Assembly (NCBI RefSeq): GCF_014489595.1
Contig: NZ_CP060790.1
Coordinates: forward strand, 310,001 to 374,000
Source: Paenacidovorax monticola
GTDB lineage: Bacteria > Pseudomonadota > Gammaproteobacteria > Burkholderiales > Burkholderiaceae_C
Length of the DNA stretch: 64,000 nt
Direction: 5' to 3'
This document shows positions 1 through 11,683 of this stretch, piece after piece; positions within the stretch are counted from its first letter, which is position 1, and each line of letters begins with the position of its first letter. A program made the position numbers and the translations under genes. Below the pieces are notes generated by a model. That model saw only the letters and a list, made by a program, of their open reading frames with translations. It searched no databases and had not been told where the DNA came from.

Positions 1-149
1 GGCGCGGGGGCCGTGGAGCGCTGCTCCGTCGAGGACGTGGAGGAGGGCCAGGGGGGCAGGGGCGTGCTGGTGCACGCGGCCAGCAGGGCTGCGGCGCAGG
101 CCAGGGCCAGGCGCGCCGGGACGGGGGTGGAAGCGAAGGTCTGGGTCAT
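1..149 (-). CDS. Putative lipoprotein, N-terminal part only
   Basis: Only the first 49 codons lie in the window; the gene runs off the left edge. It starts at the ATG at 149 and encodes a signal peptide with a hydrophobic stretch (LALACAAALL) followed by the lipobox LAAC, so the mature protein would be an acylated, periplasm-facing lipoprotein beginning at that cysteine. After it comes a Ser/Thr/Pro-rich linker (TSTPLPPWPSS). No catalytic domain is visible, so the function cannot be named. It lies 81 bp downstream of the endonuclease-family gene on the same strand and could be co-transcribed with it. Confidence 0.6.
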   Translation of the reverse strand, partial: MTQTFASTPVPARLALACAAALLAACTSTPLPPWPSSTSSTEQRSTAPA

Positions 150-230
150 GGTGGATAGAGCCTTGGGCTGCCGGATACGGGAGCGCGCAGAGCGCGGCCG
201 AAGGCGGACATGCCTTCTTGGCCTGCGATG

Positions 231-1298
231 TTAACTGCCCGGCGTGGCGGTGCCGGGGGCTGCGGCGGAGGGCTGCGGGGTGGGCATCTTCAGCCGCAGC
301 AGCGCGCGCACGAAGCCGTGGTCGGAGCGCGTGCGGTCGCGGCCCTCGTGCAGGTGGTCGTTGAAGTAGTCCACGCGCCGCACGTCGCCCACGCTGTTGC
401 GGCCGTGGGGCAGGAATTCCTCGCTCACGAGGATCTGGTCCAGCACGTCGGGCGTGCCCTGGTGGATGTGGGAGTAGGCCACGTCCTTCTTGAGCGCGGC
501 CTCGCCCTGCAGGTCGTCGGCGTTGAACAGCGCCACGTCGCGCGCCGAGCGGTCGTAGGCCACCTCGGTGGTCGCGCAGATGAGCTGCGTGGTCACGCTG
601 TGCGGCGTGTCGTTGAAGTCGCCCATCACCACCAGGGGCGTGGCCGTGTGCTGCAGCAGGTCCACCACGATGCAGCGCAGCGCGGTGGCCTCCACGCCGC
701 GCATGATGAGCGAGCGCAGCGATGCCTGCGCGGCGATCTTGCGGTCGTCGCGGTCCTCGAGCGGGTTGCCCAGCGCGTCCTGCAGGAACTTGGGCCGCTT
801 GGACTTGAGGTGCGCCGTGAGCACGTTGACCTGCTGTCCGTGCTTCATGCGCAGTGTGGCCAGCAGGGGCGGGCGCTCGAAGCGGCGGTGCACGCCCAGG
901 CCCGGCACTTCGACGTGCAGCCCGGCGGGGAATTCGGCGAAGGACTGCAGCGCCTCCACCTGCAGGCGGGTGGCCAGGCCTACGCGTGGCGTGCCCTGGG
1001 CGCCGTTCTGGGTGGCGTTGTTCTCGGCGCCGGGCACGGCGGCAAAGCCGTAGTGCAGGCCGCTGCGCGAGAGCGCTCCCTTGAAGGCGGCCTCGTCCCA
1101 GACCTCCTGCACGGCCAGAATGTCGGCGTTGAGCGCGCGAAAGCGCTCACCCAGCCAGTCGATCTTGCGCTCGAATTCGGCCGGGTGGTACGGGTCCTGG
1201 TTGGGGTAGAAGCTGCGTCCGGCGCTGGCCAGGTTCAGCAGATTGCAGGTGGCCACCATGAGGGTGGCCAGGGGCTGGGAGGGATCGGTTTGGCGCAT
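231..1298 (-). CDS. Endonuclease/exonuclease/phosphatase family protein
   Basis: A roughly 355-residue protein of the EEP (DNase I-like) superfamily, metal-dependent phosphodiesterases. Visible motifs, in order, are VATCNLLNLAS near the N terminus, DILAVQEVWDE with the metal-binding Glu, MGDFNDTPHS with the catalytic Asp/Asn, and a C-terminal RSDHGFV with the catalytic His. There is no signal peptide, so a cytoplasmic location is likely. The substrate (nucleic acid, sugar phosphate or lipid) cannot be told from sequence. The ATG at 1298 places the first strand near the N terminus; a GTG at 1325 in the same frame is an alternative start and sits 15 bp after the rhlE stop. Probably co-transcribed with rhlE. 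Confidence 0.85.
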   Translation of the reverse strand: MRQTDPSQPLATLMVATCNLLNLASAGRSFYPNQDPYHPAEFERKIDWLGERFRALNADILAVQEVWDEAAFKGALSRSGLHYGFAAVPGAENNATQNGAQGTPRVGLATRLQVEALQSFAEFPAGLHVEVPGLGVHRRFERPPLLATLRMKHGQQVNVLTAHLKSKRPKFLQDALGNPLEDRDDRKIAAQASLRSLIMRGVEATALRCIVVDLLQHTATPLVVMGDFNDTPHSVTTQLICATTEVAYDRSARDVALFNADDLQGEAALKKDVAYSHIHQGTPDVLDQILVSEEFLPHGRNSVGDVRRVDYFNDHLHEGRDRTRSDHGFVRALLRLKMPTPQPSAAAPGTATPGS

Positions 1299-1340
1299 GG
1301 ACTGTGGAGGGGCTGGGCCCTCCACTGTATGCGCTCGGGC

Positions 1341-3069
1341 TCAGCGGTTGAACGAGCCGCGGCCGCCACCGCCGTTGCCCCGGCCGCCGCCAAAGCCGCC
1401 CCGGAAGCCGCCGCCACGTCCGCCGCGGCCGGCCATGCTGTCCACGCTGGTGCGCATGGGGTCGGGCTGCCCGCCGTGCGACTGGCGCTGCACGGGCTTG
1501 GGGTGGCCCATCTGCGTGCCCAGGTGGGCATCGGCGCGCGGCTGGCGGTGGTCGTCGTAATGGTCGTTGTTGTAGCGGTCGCCGCCGCCCTGGCCGCCCT
1601 GGCCGCCGGCGCGGCCGCCCCGGCCCCGGTTGCGGCCCTGGCCCTGGCCTTGACCCTGGCGGGGGGCGCCGGCGTTCTGGCCCTGCTCGCCGCGCGGGCC
1701 ACCGCCCTGGCGCTGGCCATTGCCCTGGCCGCGTCCGCCGCCATTGCCCTGCCCGCCGGACTTGCCGCCGCGCTCGCCCTGGGCCGCCTTGTTGGTGCGG
1801 ATGCGGTCCATCATCTCGGCGCGCGCGGCCTTGGCGGCGGCCTGCATGACTTCGCGGCTAGGGGCTTGCCCGCGCCGCCCCAGATGGTCTGGCGGCCCAT
1901 GGCGATGGGCTCGGCCTTCTCGCCGGGCTCGGGGCCGAAGCCTTCGAGCACCTGCACCGGGATCTCCTGCTTGGTGAAGCGCTCGATCTCCATCATGAAG
2001 CCTTCCTCGTCCATGCAGACCAGGCTCACGGCCTCGCCGCTCGCGCCCGCGCGGCCCGTGCGGCCGATGCGGTGCACGTAGTCCTCGGGCACGTTGGGGA
2101 TCTCGTAGTTCACGACGTGCGGCAGGTCATCGATGTCGATGCCGCGCGCGGCGATGTCGGTGGCCACCAGGGCGCGGATCTCGCCGCTCTTGAAGCCCGC
2201 CAGCGCCTGGGTGCGCGCGCTCTGGCTCTTGTTGCCGTGCAGCGCCATGGCGGTGACGCCGTTCTTGGTCAGGTACTCGGCCACGTTGTTCGCGCCGAAC
2301 TTGGTGCGCGTGAACACCAGCACCTGGCTCCAGTTGTGCTGCTGGATGATGTGCAGCAGCACCTGCTTCTTCTTGCCGCGGCCCACGGGGTGGATCACCT
2401 GGGTGATGCGCTGCACCGTGGTGTTGCGCGGCGTGACCTGGATGCTCTGCGGGTTGCGCAGCAGCGAGTTAGCCAGCTCGCGGATGTCGTCGCTGAAGGT
2501 GGCCGAGAACAGCAGGCTCTGCTTGTCCTTGGGCACCAGGGCCAGCACCTTCTTCACGTCGTGGATGAAGCCCATGTCGAGCATGCGGTCGGCCTCGTCC
2601 AGCACCAGGATCTCGACGGTGGACAGGTCCAGGAAGCCCTGCTGCTGCAGGTCCAGCAGGCGCCCGGGCGTGGCCACGAGCACGTCCACGCCGCGCTTGA
2701 TGCGATCGATCTGCGGGTTCATGCCCACGCCGCCGAAGACGACGGTGGAGCTGATGTCGAGATACTTGCCGTAGTCGCGCACGGATTCCTCGACCTGGGC
2801 GGCCAGTTCGCGCGTAGGGGTCAGCACCAGGGCGCGGATGCCCTTGCCGCCGAATTTGCTGCGGGGGCGCTGCCCCCGGCCAGGCGGTGCAGCATGGGCA
2901 GCGTGAAGGCCGCGGTCTTGCCGGTGCCGGTCTGGGCGCCAGCGAGGAGGTCGTGCCCCTCGAGAACGGCCGGAATGGCCTGGGCCTGGATCGGGGTCGG
3001 GTTTTCATAACCCTGTTCATGCACGGCCTTGAGAATGGCCGGGGCCAGCTTCAGTTCGTCAAATGTCAT
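1341..3069 (-). CDS. rhlE: DEAD-box ATP-dependent RNA helicase RhlE (two apparent frameshifts)
   Basis: A superfamily 2 RNA helicase of the RhlE group, which remodels structured RNA and assists ribosome assembly. The reading frame is split in three, but the pieces join into one helicase: Q motif ([11 protein letters not shown]), Walker A (AQTGTGKT), motif Ib (TPGR), the DEAD box (VLDEADRM), motif III (FSATFS) and motif VI ([10 protein letters not shown]). A basic Gly/Arg/Gln-rich tail of about 150 residues follows, typical of RNA-binding extensions. Adding one base to the G run at 2863-2867 gives [21 protein letters not shown]. Adding one to the run at 1861-1864 gives [20 protein letters not shown]. 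Both repairs restore family-conserved sequence, so sequencing error is likelier than decay. The start [10 protein letters not shown] (3069) is preferred over an ATG at 3087. Confidence 0.88.
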
Positions 3070-3326
3070 GTAGTTGGATACGCCCATCCGGGGCGCTGGG
3101 TATCGGCCTGTCGTGGCGACTTTACGGGCCGCCGAGCCAGTTCAGTAGGCAGATGAGGTTCAAGGGTGGGAGCCCGGAAAACGCTTTCCATCGTCCCCAG
3201 CTTCTGTGCTGATGCCCCGGGCAACTGGAGCCCGTAGCGCCGCGTATTGTCGCATGCGCCGATAATCCTGGTTTGCGCGCCGAATTTGGCGCCCTTTTTT
3301 CGCAGTCTCTCCTTAAAGAAGAATCC

Positions 3327-4988
<1,662 letters not shown>

Positions 4989-5030
4989 TGCCTTAGGATT
5001 GCCGAAGGTACAGCCAGTCCCCACGCCGCC

Positions 5031-7306
5031 ATGTCCCCGACCGAGTCCAGCATCCGAACGGTATTCCGCGCCTGTGTCGTCAATGCCGTTCGCAGGGGCG
5101 AGGCGCTCATGCTGCAGTTGATCAAGGTCACGCAGGCGGCCCTGAGCGAGGAGGAGTCCTCCACGCGCCAGATCCCGCGGCGCAACCTGCTGAGCGACGC
5201 GCACCGCCTGCTGGGCGAGCACGAGGCGGCGCTGGCCAAGGCCTACCCCATGGCCTTGCTGGAGATCTTTGCCGAGGGGCCGGCCCATGCCAAGGCCCGC
5301 CCCGCCGACGCCACGGGCATGGACTTCGGCGAGCTGTCGCTCATGGACGACTCGGAAATGCAGGCCCAGGTGGAGTTCTCGCGCGCCCAGCAACTGGCCG
5401 TGCACGCCACCGACGCCACGCTGGCCGAGCTCAACGCCCTGGTCAGCTCGGCCCAGGGCCTGCGCAGCGTGCAGCCCGAGCGCAATCCGCTGCGGCCCGA
5501 GTGCTACATCCGCGCGCTGCAGCGCGTGGTGGGCGAGACCGGGGTGTCCGCCGAGGTGCGCCAGCTCTGGATGCAGTCCATGAACGGGCCGCTGGGCGAG
5601 CTGCTGTCCGAGGAATACCGCAGTGCGGCCCAGGCCTTGCGCAACGAGGGGTGCAGCCCGTGGGCTACGCCGTGCTCGGCGTGCCGGGCGCCGCGCGCAA
5701 CAGCCTGCAAGGGGGCGGCTACGCCTCCAGCCTGCAGGGCGGAGGATACGCCACGGGCTACGGCGGCATGGCGGGCGACTACGCCTCGGGCTACAGCCGC
5801 AGCGGAATGGCCTCCAACTGGGGTGGCGTCTACCAGGCCGCGGAGGCCGAGGAGGCGCTGCTCACCGTGGGCATCCTGCGCCAGATGCTCGCGGCCGAGC
5901 CCATGGACCCGCGCGCCGGGCTGAGCGTCCACGGCGCGGTCGCCGGAGGGGGCTACTACCCGCAGGGCGCCGCGGCCGAGGCGCTGGAGGACATGGCGCA
6001 GCTCGAACGTCTCGTGGGCCGCCTGTCCACGCCCCAGTTCAACCAGCCCAGCCAGGGCGTGCCGCTGGCCGGACAAGGGGTGCCCGTGGCCGGCTGGCGC
6101 GGCCCGGCCGTGGCCGGCGCGGTGCCGGGTGTGGTCTATGCGGTGCCGCAGGGCGCCGCGGCAATGGATGCTGGCGCGGTGGCCGAGGAGGTGGTGAGCC
6201 GCATGGTGGCCAACATCGTGCAGGACCAGCGCCTGCTGCCCTCCGTGCAGCGGGCCGTGCGCAACCTGGAGCCCGCGCTGCAGCAACTCGTGCGCCATGA
6301 CCCGAGTTTCTTCGACGACGACACCCACCCCGCGCGCCGCATGCTGGATGAGGTGACCGAGCGCAGCCGCGCCTTCACGGCGGAGAACGCGCCCGGCTTC
6401 AGCCGCTTCATGCGCGTGGTGAACGAGGCCGTGGTGCACCTCTCGGGGCAGGACATCCAGGATGCCGCGCCTTTCGCATCCGTGCTCACGGCCCTGGAGG
6501 CCGCGTGGAACGCCCAGGCCCAGAAGGAACGCGCCCAGCGCGAGGCGAAGGAGCATGCGCTGCGCCTGGTCGAGCAGCGCGCCATGCTCGCCGCCAAGAT
6601 CGCGGCCGACATCCGCAAGCTCCAGGATGTGGACCAGGTGCCCGCCGACGTGCTCGACTTCGCCACGGGCCCCTGGGCCGAGGTGGTGGCGCTAGCCCAG
6701 GTCGGCGCGGCCGACCCCGCAGCCGAGGACGGTGACCCGGGTGGCTATCTGGCCCTGGTGCCCGAGCTGTTCTGGAGCGTACAGCCCGCCCAGGTGGGTA
6801 CCGACACGCAGCGCCTGTCGGCCGTGCTGCCGGGCCTGCAGGCCACGCTGCGGCAGGGGCTGGCGAGCATCGGCCGGTCAGATGCGCAGATCCAGTCCTT
6901 CCTCGATCGCCTGCAGCAGCAGCACGACGAGGTGTTCGCGGTGGCGCTGGCCGCCGCAGCGCAGCCGCCCGAGGATGAGCCCCCTCCGGCCGCGGCGATC
7001 GACATCGACCTGCCGGCCGAAGGGCCCGTGCTGGCCGAGGCGGTGGACCCCTATCCCGAGTTCCGCGTGGGCATCTGGGTCGAGCTCGCCAGCCAGCGCG
7101 GCAAGCCGGTGCGCACGCAGCTGACCTGGGCGAGCCCGCACAAGACGCTGTTCCTGTTCACGGCGCAGGACAACAGCACCCAGTCCATGACGCGGCGCAT
7201 GCGCGACAAGCTCATGGCGGAGGGCAGCCTGAAGGTGCTGCCAGCGCCGCCCCCGCCGCTGGCGCCGGAGGCGGGCAAGGGGCGCAAGCCTTCATCCGCG
7301 CGCTGA
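5031..7306 (+). CDS. DUF1631 family protein (one apparent frameshift)
   Basis: A large cytoplasmic protein of about 758 residues after repair, matching the uncharacterised DUF1631 family of beta- and gammaproteobacteria. The N-terminal part (MSPTESSIRTVFRACVVNAV) breaks at the G run 5648-5651; one extra G gives ALRNEGVQPVGYAVLGVPG and continues in the frame that ends at 7306. The protein is mostly helical and acidic. A Gly/Tyr/Ser-rich low-complexity segment encoded at about 5695-5810 contains two tandem SLQGGGYA units. The C terminus (VGIWVELASQRGKPVRTQLTWASP) resembles the PilZ-like end seen in members of this family, which could bind c-di-GMP, although no RxxxR motif is obvious. The function is unknown. 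It lies 42 bp after ettA on the same strand. Confidence 0.8.
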
Positions 7307-7356
7307 ACGCGCGCAGCAGCCCAGCGGCCCTGGCCGAGGGCCGCCATCCCTGGCGC

Positions 7357-8724
7357 TCAGGCCTGCTGCTCGGCCTGCGCCGTGGCAGCCTCTCCCATCG
7401 CCCGCACCTTCTTGCGCACCAGGTGGATGTGGTTGCGCAGCGCATACAGCTCGTCGGCATACGACAGCGGCACGCTCACCTTCTCGACATGCGCGTCGAG
7501 CCTGTCCAGCTCGGCGAACAGGTCCTCGGGCCGCGCCGTACCGGCCTCCATCTGGGACTCGATCTCGCGCAGGCGCCCGTACCAGCGGAACACGCGCGAG
7601 CGCACTCGGAACTGGTACAGCGGCGGCACGATGCGCGACAGCGGCAGCATCGCGGCTAGCACGATACCCAGCACCAGCCACATGCGCTCGATCAGGTTGG
7701 CCAGCCAGAACGGCAGGTAGCGCTGCAGCAGCGGCGCGCGCTCGTTGATCGCGCGCTCGCCCTCCTTGGCGAGGGGCAGCTCCGCGCTGCGCGTGTTGGG
7801 GAACTCGCGCGCGCGGTTGAACCAGCCCGCGCCGCTGTGGATGGTCTGTGCGCTTTGCGCGAACAGCGTGAGCAGCGCGGGGTGCGTGCCCTCGCGCGCG
7901 AGCAGCGAGGTGGTGGAGGCCACCAGCCGCACGTTGCGCGGCGGCACGTTGGCCGCCAGGTCCACCACGCCGCGCGGCAGCGTGACGGGGGCAAGGAACG
8001 GAAAGCGCCGGCTGTAGGCCTCGTTCTGCGCGAAGTCGAGCAGTTGCACGCCGGGCGTCTGCAGCAGCATCTGCACCATGGGCGATTCGGGGGCCGAGAC
8101 GAACACCAGCGCGTCGAGCCGGCCCGCGAGGAATTCCATCACCGCCGGTGTCTGGTCGAGCCGCGAGAGCTGCAGCGAGGCGGGCGGCACGCGGTTGGCG
8201 TCCAGCAGCTTGTCCACCAGCGCGCGCACGCCGCTGCCGGCGGCGCCCACGTTCACGCGCAGGCCGCGCAGCTGGTGCAGGCCGTCCAGCCGGCCCGAGG
8301 GGGCGATGCGGCGCGCTGCGTCGGTGCGGTAGAACAGCCACACAGGCTCCACGAAGAGGCTGCCCAGCGAGACGAGCTCGTCCTGGTCGCCCTCCTGCAA
8401 CTCGCCCGAGCCACCCTGCACGAAGGCCAGGTCGGCCTCGCCGCTGCGCAGCAGCTGCAGGTTGGCCGACGAGCCCTCGGTGCTCAGCAGCCGCACCTCG
8501 ATCCCTTCCGCTGCAAGGGCTTGCCGGTAGCGCTTGCCGAATTCCTCGTAGGCGCTCTGTGCGGGGCCGGTGGCCAGCGTTACCGTCTTGGGCGGCGTGG
8601 GCTTGATCCACCAGAAGGCCAGCACCACCAGTCCCACGCCCAGGAAGGCGATGGGCCCTGCGGAAATGAACAGGTCTCGGATGGACAGCAGGATGTTGCG
8701 CAGCGTGTGGGACATCTTGTTCAT
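7357..8724 (-). CDS. TAXI-family TRAP solute-binding protein, membrane anchored at both ends
   Basis: A 455-residue protein related to TAXI solute-binding receptors of TRAP transporters. It has an N-terminal membrane helix (around residues 22-40), then a periplasmic binding-protein domain beginning TVTLATGPAQSAYEEFGKRY with the TAXI-like LLSTEGSSANLQLL and GEADLAFVQGG segments. A second membrane helix (WLVLGIVLAAMLPLSRIVPP) is followed by a basic, charged, helical cytoplasmic tail of about 90 residues. That tail is absent from ordinary secreted TAXI proteins and suggests a sensing or anchored role. No TRAP permease gene is nearby. Its start overlaps the stop of the upstream peptidase gene (ATGA), so the two are translationally coupled. 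A second Met at 8715 is an alternative start. Confidence 0.8.
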   Translation of the reverse strand: MNKMSHTLRNILLSIRDLFISAGPIAFLGVGLVVLAFWWIKPTPPKTVTLATGPAQSAYEEFGKRYRQALAAEGIEVRLLSTEGSSANLQLLRSGEADLAFVQGGSGELQEGDQDELVSLGSLFVEPVWLFYRTDAARRIAPSGRLDGLHQLRGLRVNVGAAGSGVRALVDKLLDANRVPPASLQLSRLDQTPAVMEFLAGRLDALVFVSAPESPMVQMLLQTPGVQLLDFAQNEAYSRRFPFLAPVTLPRGVVDLAANVPPRNVRLVASTTSLLAREGTHPALLTLFAQSAQTIHSGAGWFNRAREFPNTRSAELPLAKEGERAINERAPLLQRYLPFWLANLIERMWLVLGIVLAAMLPLSRIVPPLYQFRVRSRVFRWYGRLREIESQMEAGTARPEDLFAELDRLDAHVEKVSVPLSYADELYALRNHIHLVRKKVRAMGEAATAQAEQQA

Positions 8725-9712
8725 CGGGGGCCTTTCCAGTCCGCCAGGCCGGGCAGGGCGAGGCCGTTGGAGGTGGCGATGGAGTGCGCCGTCTGAACGG
8801 CGCGCACGGTGGCGCGGGCCACGGCCTCGGCCGCCATGGTGGCCAGCACCAGCATGCCGGGGTTTTTGCCTGCCAGGCCCGTGGACAGGGCGAACAGCGT
8901 GTCCCCGTCGCTCATGGTGTGCACCGGATTGATGGCACGCGCCAGCCCGTCATGCCCCGCCACGGCCAGGCGCTGGGCCTGGGCCTTGTTGAGCGGCGCG
9001 TCGGTGGCGATCACGCCGATGGTGGTGTTGCTGCCCGCCAGGATAGGGTGGGGCCGCTCGCCCGCCAGCAGCGCGTTGCGCGTGCCGCGCAGCGCCAGGC
9101 CGTCCGCCGTGCGTGCACCCGCCAGCGGCAGGCCCGTGGCCGGGTCGACCACGTCGCCCACCGCGTTGCAGGCGATGAGTGCGCCCACGGTCACGCCGTC
9201 CACCGTCACGCTGGCCGTGCCCACGCCGCCCTTCATGGCGTAGGGCATGCCGAATACCTTGCCCACGCAGGCGCCTGCGCCCGCACCCACATTGCCCTCG
9301 GCAGGTGGCGCGCCGCTGGCAGCTGCGCAGGCTGCGTAGCCCGCCTGCGCATCGGGCCGGATGCGCGCATCGCCCACATGCAGGTCGAACAGCACCGCCG
9401 CAGGCACCAGCGGCAGCCGTGCCATCCCCAAGTCGAGGCCCACGCCCTGTTCCTCGAGCCAGCGCACCGCGCCAGTCGCGGCATCCAGTCCCCAGGCGCT
9501 TCCGCCCGCGAGCAGGATGGCGTGCACCTTGTCGACCAGATTGGCGGGGTCCAGCAGGTCCGTCTCGCGCGTGCCGGGCGCCGCGCCGCGCACATCCACG
9601 CCGCCGACCGCGCCCTGGCGGGCGATGACCACACTGCAGCCCGTGGGCGGCGCGGGTCGGTGAAATGGCCGGCCTCGATGCCGGCAACCTGGGTGATGGA
9701 GCCTGGTGCCAT
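8721..9712 (-). CDS. P1 (DmpA/NylC-like) family peptidase (one apparent frameshift)
   Basis: A self-processing N-terminal-nucleophile hydrolase of the P1/S58 family (L-aminopeptidase DmpA, nylon-oligomer hydrolase), about 330 residues after repair. The body has the family-typical ILLAGGSAWGLDAATG, GNVGAGAGACVGK and GGVGTAS segments. GSNTTIGVIATDA is the expected autocleavage site, with Thr as the new N-terminal nucleophile. The N terminus (MAPGSITQVAGIEAGHFTDP, ATG at 9712) lies in another frame; one base added to the run at 9645-9647 gives RRPTGCSVVIARQGAVGG and joins the parts. It is probably cytoplasmic and cleaves small amides or N-terminal residues. It overlaps the TAXI protein gene by four bases. 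Confidence 0.85.
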
Positions 9713-9809
9713 AGGCCGCCGATTATCGCGGCAGCCCGTGCAACCAGGCGTCAGAGACTGTTCACGGGCGGTGGGGTGTGAGCCCGTGCCGTGGTGGGGG
9801 CTGGGGCCC

Positions 9810-10127
9810 TCATGGCCGCGCCAGTTGCCGGCGCAGCGCGGCTATTTCCTCCATCAGGTCGACGGTGAGCGCGGCCAGCTGTGGGTCGGCGTCGAAGCAG
9901 TGCTCCAGGTCGGCGATGCGGCGGGCGCGCAGCAGGGTGGCGCTGGCAAAGCGCCATTCGGCGGCCCCCTGGCCGCCTGCGGGGTGCAGCACGCCGGCCT
10001 CGACATGGGTCAGCACCCATTCGGGTGCCTGGCGCACGCCGCGGGCCAGTTGTTCCAGGGTCAGCGCGGCGTCGTCCAGCAGTTCGGTCAGTTCGGCGGG
10101 CACGGGGATCGGGGTTGGGGCAGTCAT
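9810..10127 (-). CDS. cbpM: Chaperone modulator CbpM
   Basis: A 105-residue protein of the CbpM/MerR-like chaperone modulator family. CbpM binds the J domain of CbpA and inhibits its co-chaperone and DNA-binding activity. The sequence fits in length and order: an N-terminal helical part (LTELLDDAALTLEQLARGVRQ), a central EWVLTHVEAGVLHP segment typical of the family, and a C-terminal helix DLMEEIAALRRQLARP. It starts 22 bp after the cbpA stop on the same strand, the standard cbpA-cbpM arrangement, and this context strongly supports the name. Confidence 0.85.
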   Translation of the reverse strand: MTAPTPIPVPAELTELLDDAALTLEQLARGVRQAPEWVLTHVEAGVLHPAGGQGAAEWRFASATLLRARRIADLEHCFDADPQLAALTVDLMEEIAALRRQLARP

Positions 10128-10149
10128 GGGGCGGCTCCACGGGTGATGT

Positions 10150-11154
10150 TCAGCGCGGGTCGAAGCCGGGGTAGGCGGCGGCCAGGGCGCTCCAGGCCGC
10201 CTTCTGCGCGTCGGTGATGGCGCCAGGCACGGCGATGTCCAGCTCCAGGTACAAATCGCCCGGGGTGCTGGCCGAGGGGATGCCGCGCCCCTTCAGGCGC
10301 AGCTTGCGCCCGCTGCCGGAGCCGGCCGGCACGGTGACCTCGACCACGGCCCCGTCGGGTGTGGCGACCTGCACGCCACCGCCCAGCGAGGCCTCCCAGG
10401 GCGTGACGCGCAGCCTCTGCGTGACGTCGCGGCCTTCGATGCGCCAGCGCGTGTCGGGGCGGAAATGCACCTCCAGGAACAGGTCGCCCGCCGCGCCGCC
10501 GCCCAGGCCTGGGCCGCCGTGGCCCGCCAGGCGGATGAGCTGGCCTTCCTTCACGCCCTGCGGGATCCTGACCTGCAGCGTGCGCTCCTCGGCCACGGGG
10601 CGGCCTTGCGCGTCCAGCCGCACACCGTGCAGGGCGATGCCGCGCTCGGCGCCCTTGTAGGCGTCGATCAGCTCCAGTTCGATGCGGGCATGGCGGTCCT
10701 CGCCGCGCACCGGGCCTGGGCCGTGGGGAGGGCCGTGGCGGCGGCCCGCGTGGGCGCGCGCGGCGCGGCCGAACAACTGTTCGAAGAAATCGCTGTGCTC
10801 GCCCGCTGCGCCGCCCGATGGGTCGTGGAAGGCGTGGCGGAAGGCCTCGGCATCCGCGTCGCCGCCGGAGAACTCGAAGCCCTCGTTCCAGCCCGGCGGC
10901 GGGCGCACGTCGTCGCCCGGGCGGGCGCCGGCCGCCCAACTCTGCGCGCCCACGCTGTCGTAGGCGGCGCGCTTCTCGGGGTCGGACAGCACGGCGTTGG
11001 CCTCGTTCACCTCGGCCATGCGCGCGGCGGCGTCAGGCTCCTTGCTCACGTCGGGGTGGTACTTGCGGGCCAGCTTGCGGTAGGCCTTCTTGACGTCGTC
11101 GGCATTGGCCGACTTGTCCACGCCCAGGATCTGGTAGTAGTCCTTGAATTCCAT
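10150..11154 (-). CDS. cbpA: Curved-DNA-binding protein CbpA (DnaJ-class co-chaperone)
   Basis: A 334-residue DnaJ homologue. The J domain (residues 1-70) begins MEFKDYYQILGVDKSANADD and contains the HPD motif in ARKYHPDVSKEP, needed to stimulate DnaK ATPase. A Gly-rich linker follows, then two C-terminal substrate-binding beta domains (RIELELIDAYKGAERGI; GDLFLEVHFRPDTRWRIEGRDV; GDLYLELDI). There is no cysteine-rich zinc domain, which marks it as CbpA rather than DnaJ. The ATG at 11154 places the J domain at the N terminus and is preceded by AAGGCGG. It forms an operon with cbpM. Confidence 0.93.
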   Translation of the reverse strand: MEFKDYYQILGVDKSANADDVKKAYRKLARKYHPDVSKEPDAAARMAEVNEANAVLSDPEKRAAYDSVGAQSWAAGARPGDDVRPPPGWNEGFEFSGGDADAEAFRHAFHDPSGGAAGEHSDFFEQLFGRAARAHAGRRHGPPHGPGPVRGEDRHARIELELIDAYKGAERGIALHGVRLDAQGRPVAEERTLQVRIPQGVKEGQLIRLAGHGGPGLGGGAAGDLFLEVHFRPDTRWRIEGRDVTQRLRVTPWEASLGGGVQVATPDGAVVEVTVPAGSGSGRKLRLKGRGIPSASTPGDLYLELDIAVPGAITDAQKAAWSALAAAYPGFDPR

Positions 11155-11270
11155 GAATGTGCCGCCTTGGGTGAGCCGAGGAACCGCGCTCTCCCATGAA
11201 GGCGGCCCCGCGCATCGCAACGGCCGTATTCTGTCCCGTTTGTGCGCCGCGGGCCAGCAGGATCAGGCGC

Positions 11271-11639
11271 CTACCGCGCCGCCTCGATGTGCGTGACCGC
11301 GAACGCCCCGTTCACCTGCTCGGCACGAAAGCGCACCTTGTCGCCGGCCTTGATGTCGCCGATCTGTGCCGGGGCCTGCAGCGCGAACACCATGGTCATG
11401 GGCGGCATGCCGAGGTTCTTGAGTTCGCCGTGGCGCAGCGTGATCTTGCCGCTGCGCGCGTCCCAGCGCGTGACCACGCCTTCGCTGAGCTCCTGGCTGC
11501 TGCCCGCGCTGGCCGTGGCGGGCGCTGCGGTGTGGTGGGTCGAATGGTCGGTATTGGCCTGGGCCAGGGCATGGCCGCTGGCGAGGCCCAGCAGGCCCAG
11601 GGCGGTGGAGGTCAGAAGTGCGCGTGGGAGGGTGGTCAT
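11271..11639 (-). CDS. Periplasmic copper-binding protein, CusF-like
   Basis: A 122-residue secreted protein. It has a signal peptide (LTSTALGLLGLASGHALA), a His-containing linker (NTDHSTHHT) and a small OB-fold domain like CusF, beginning SEGVVTRWDARSGKITLRHG and containing GMPPMTMVF. In CusF-like proteins the Met pair plus a nearby His and aromatic residue coordinate Cu(I) or Ag(I), and the protein hands metal to an efflux complex or oxidase. It is the last gene of the copper cluster and follows the DUF411 gene by 44 bp. No CusA/CusB pump genes are next to it. Confidence 0.85.
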   Translation of the reverse strand: MTTLPRALLTSTALGLLGLASGHALAQANTDHSTHHTAAPATASAGSSQELSEGVVTRWDARSGKITLRHGELKNLGMPPMTMVFALQAPAQIGDIKAGDKVRFRAEQVNGAFAVTHIEAAR

Positions 11640-11683
11640 GGTGGGTTCCTTCTTGGACAGTAGGGGTTAGAGAGCGAGGGGAC

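Noticed and set aside
1341..3069. rhlE as a pseudogene
   Set aside because: Both breaks are one-base losses in G/C runs, all helicase motifs are intact on either side, and the same error type recurs in eight other genes. Sequencing error is the better explanation.
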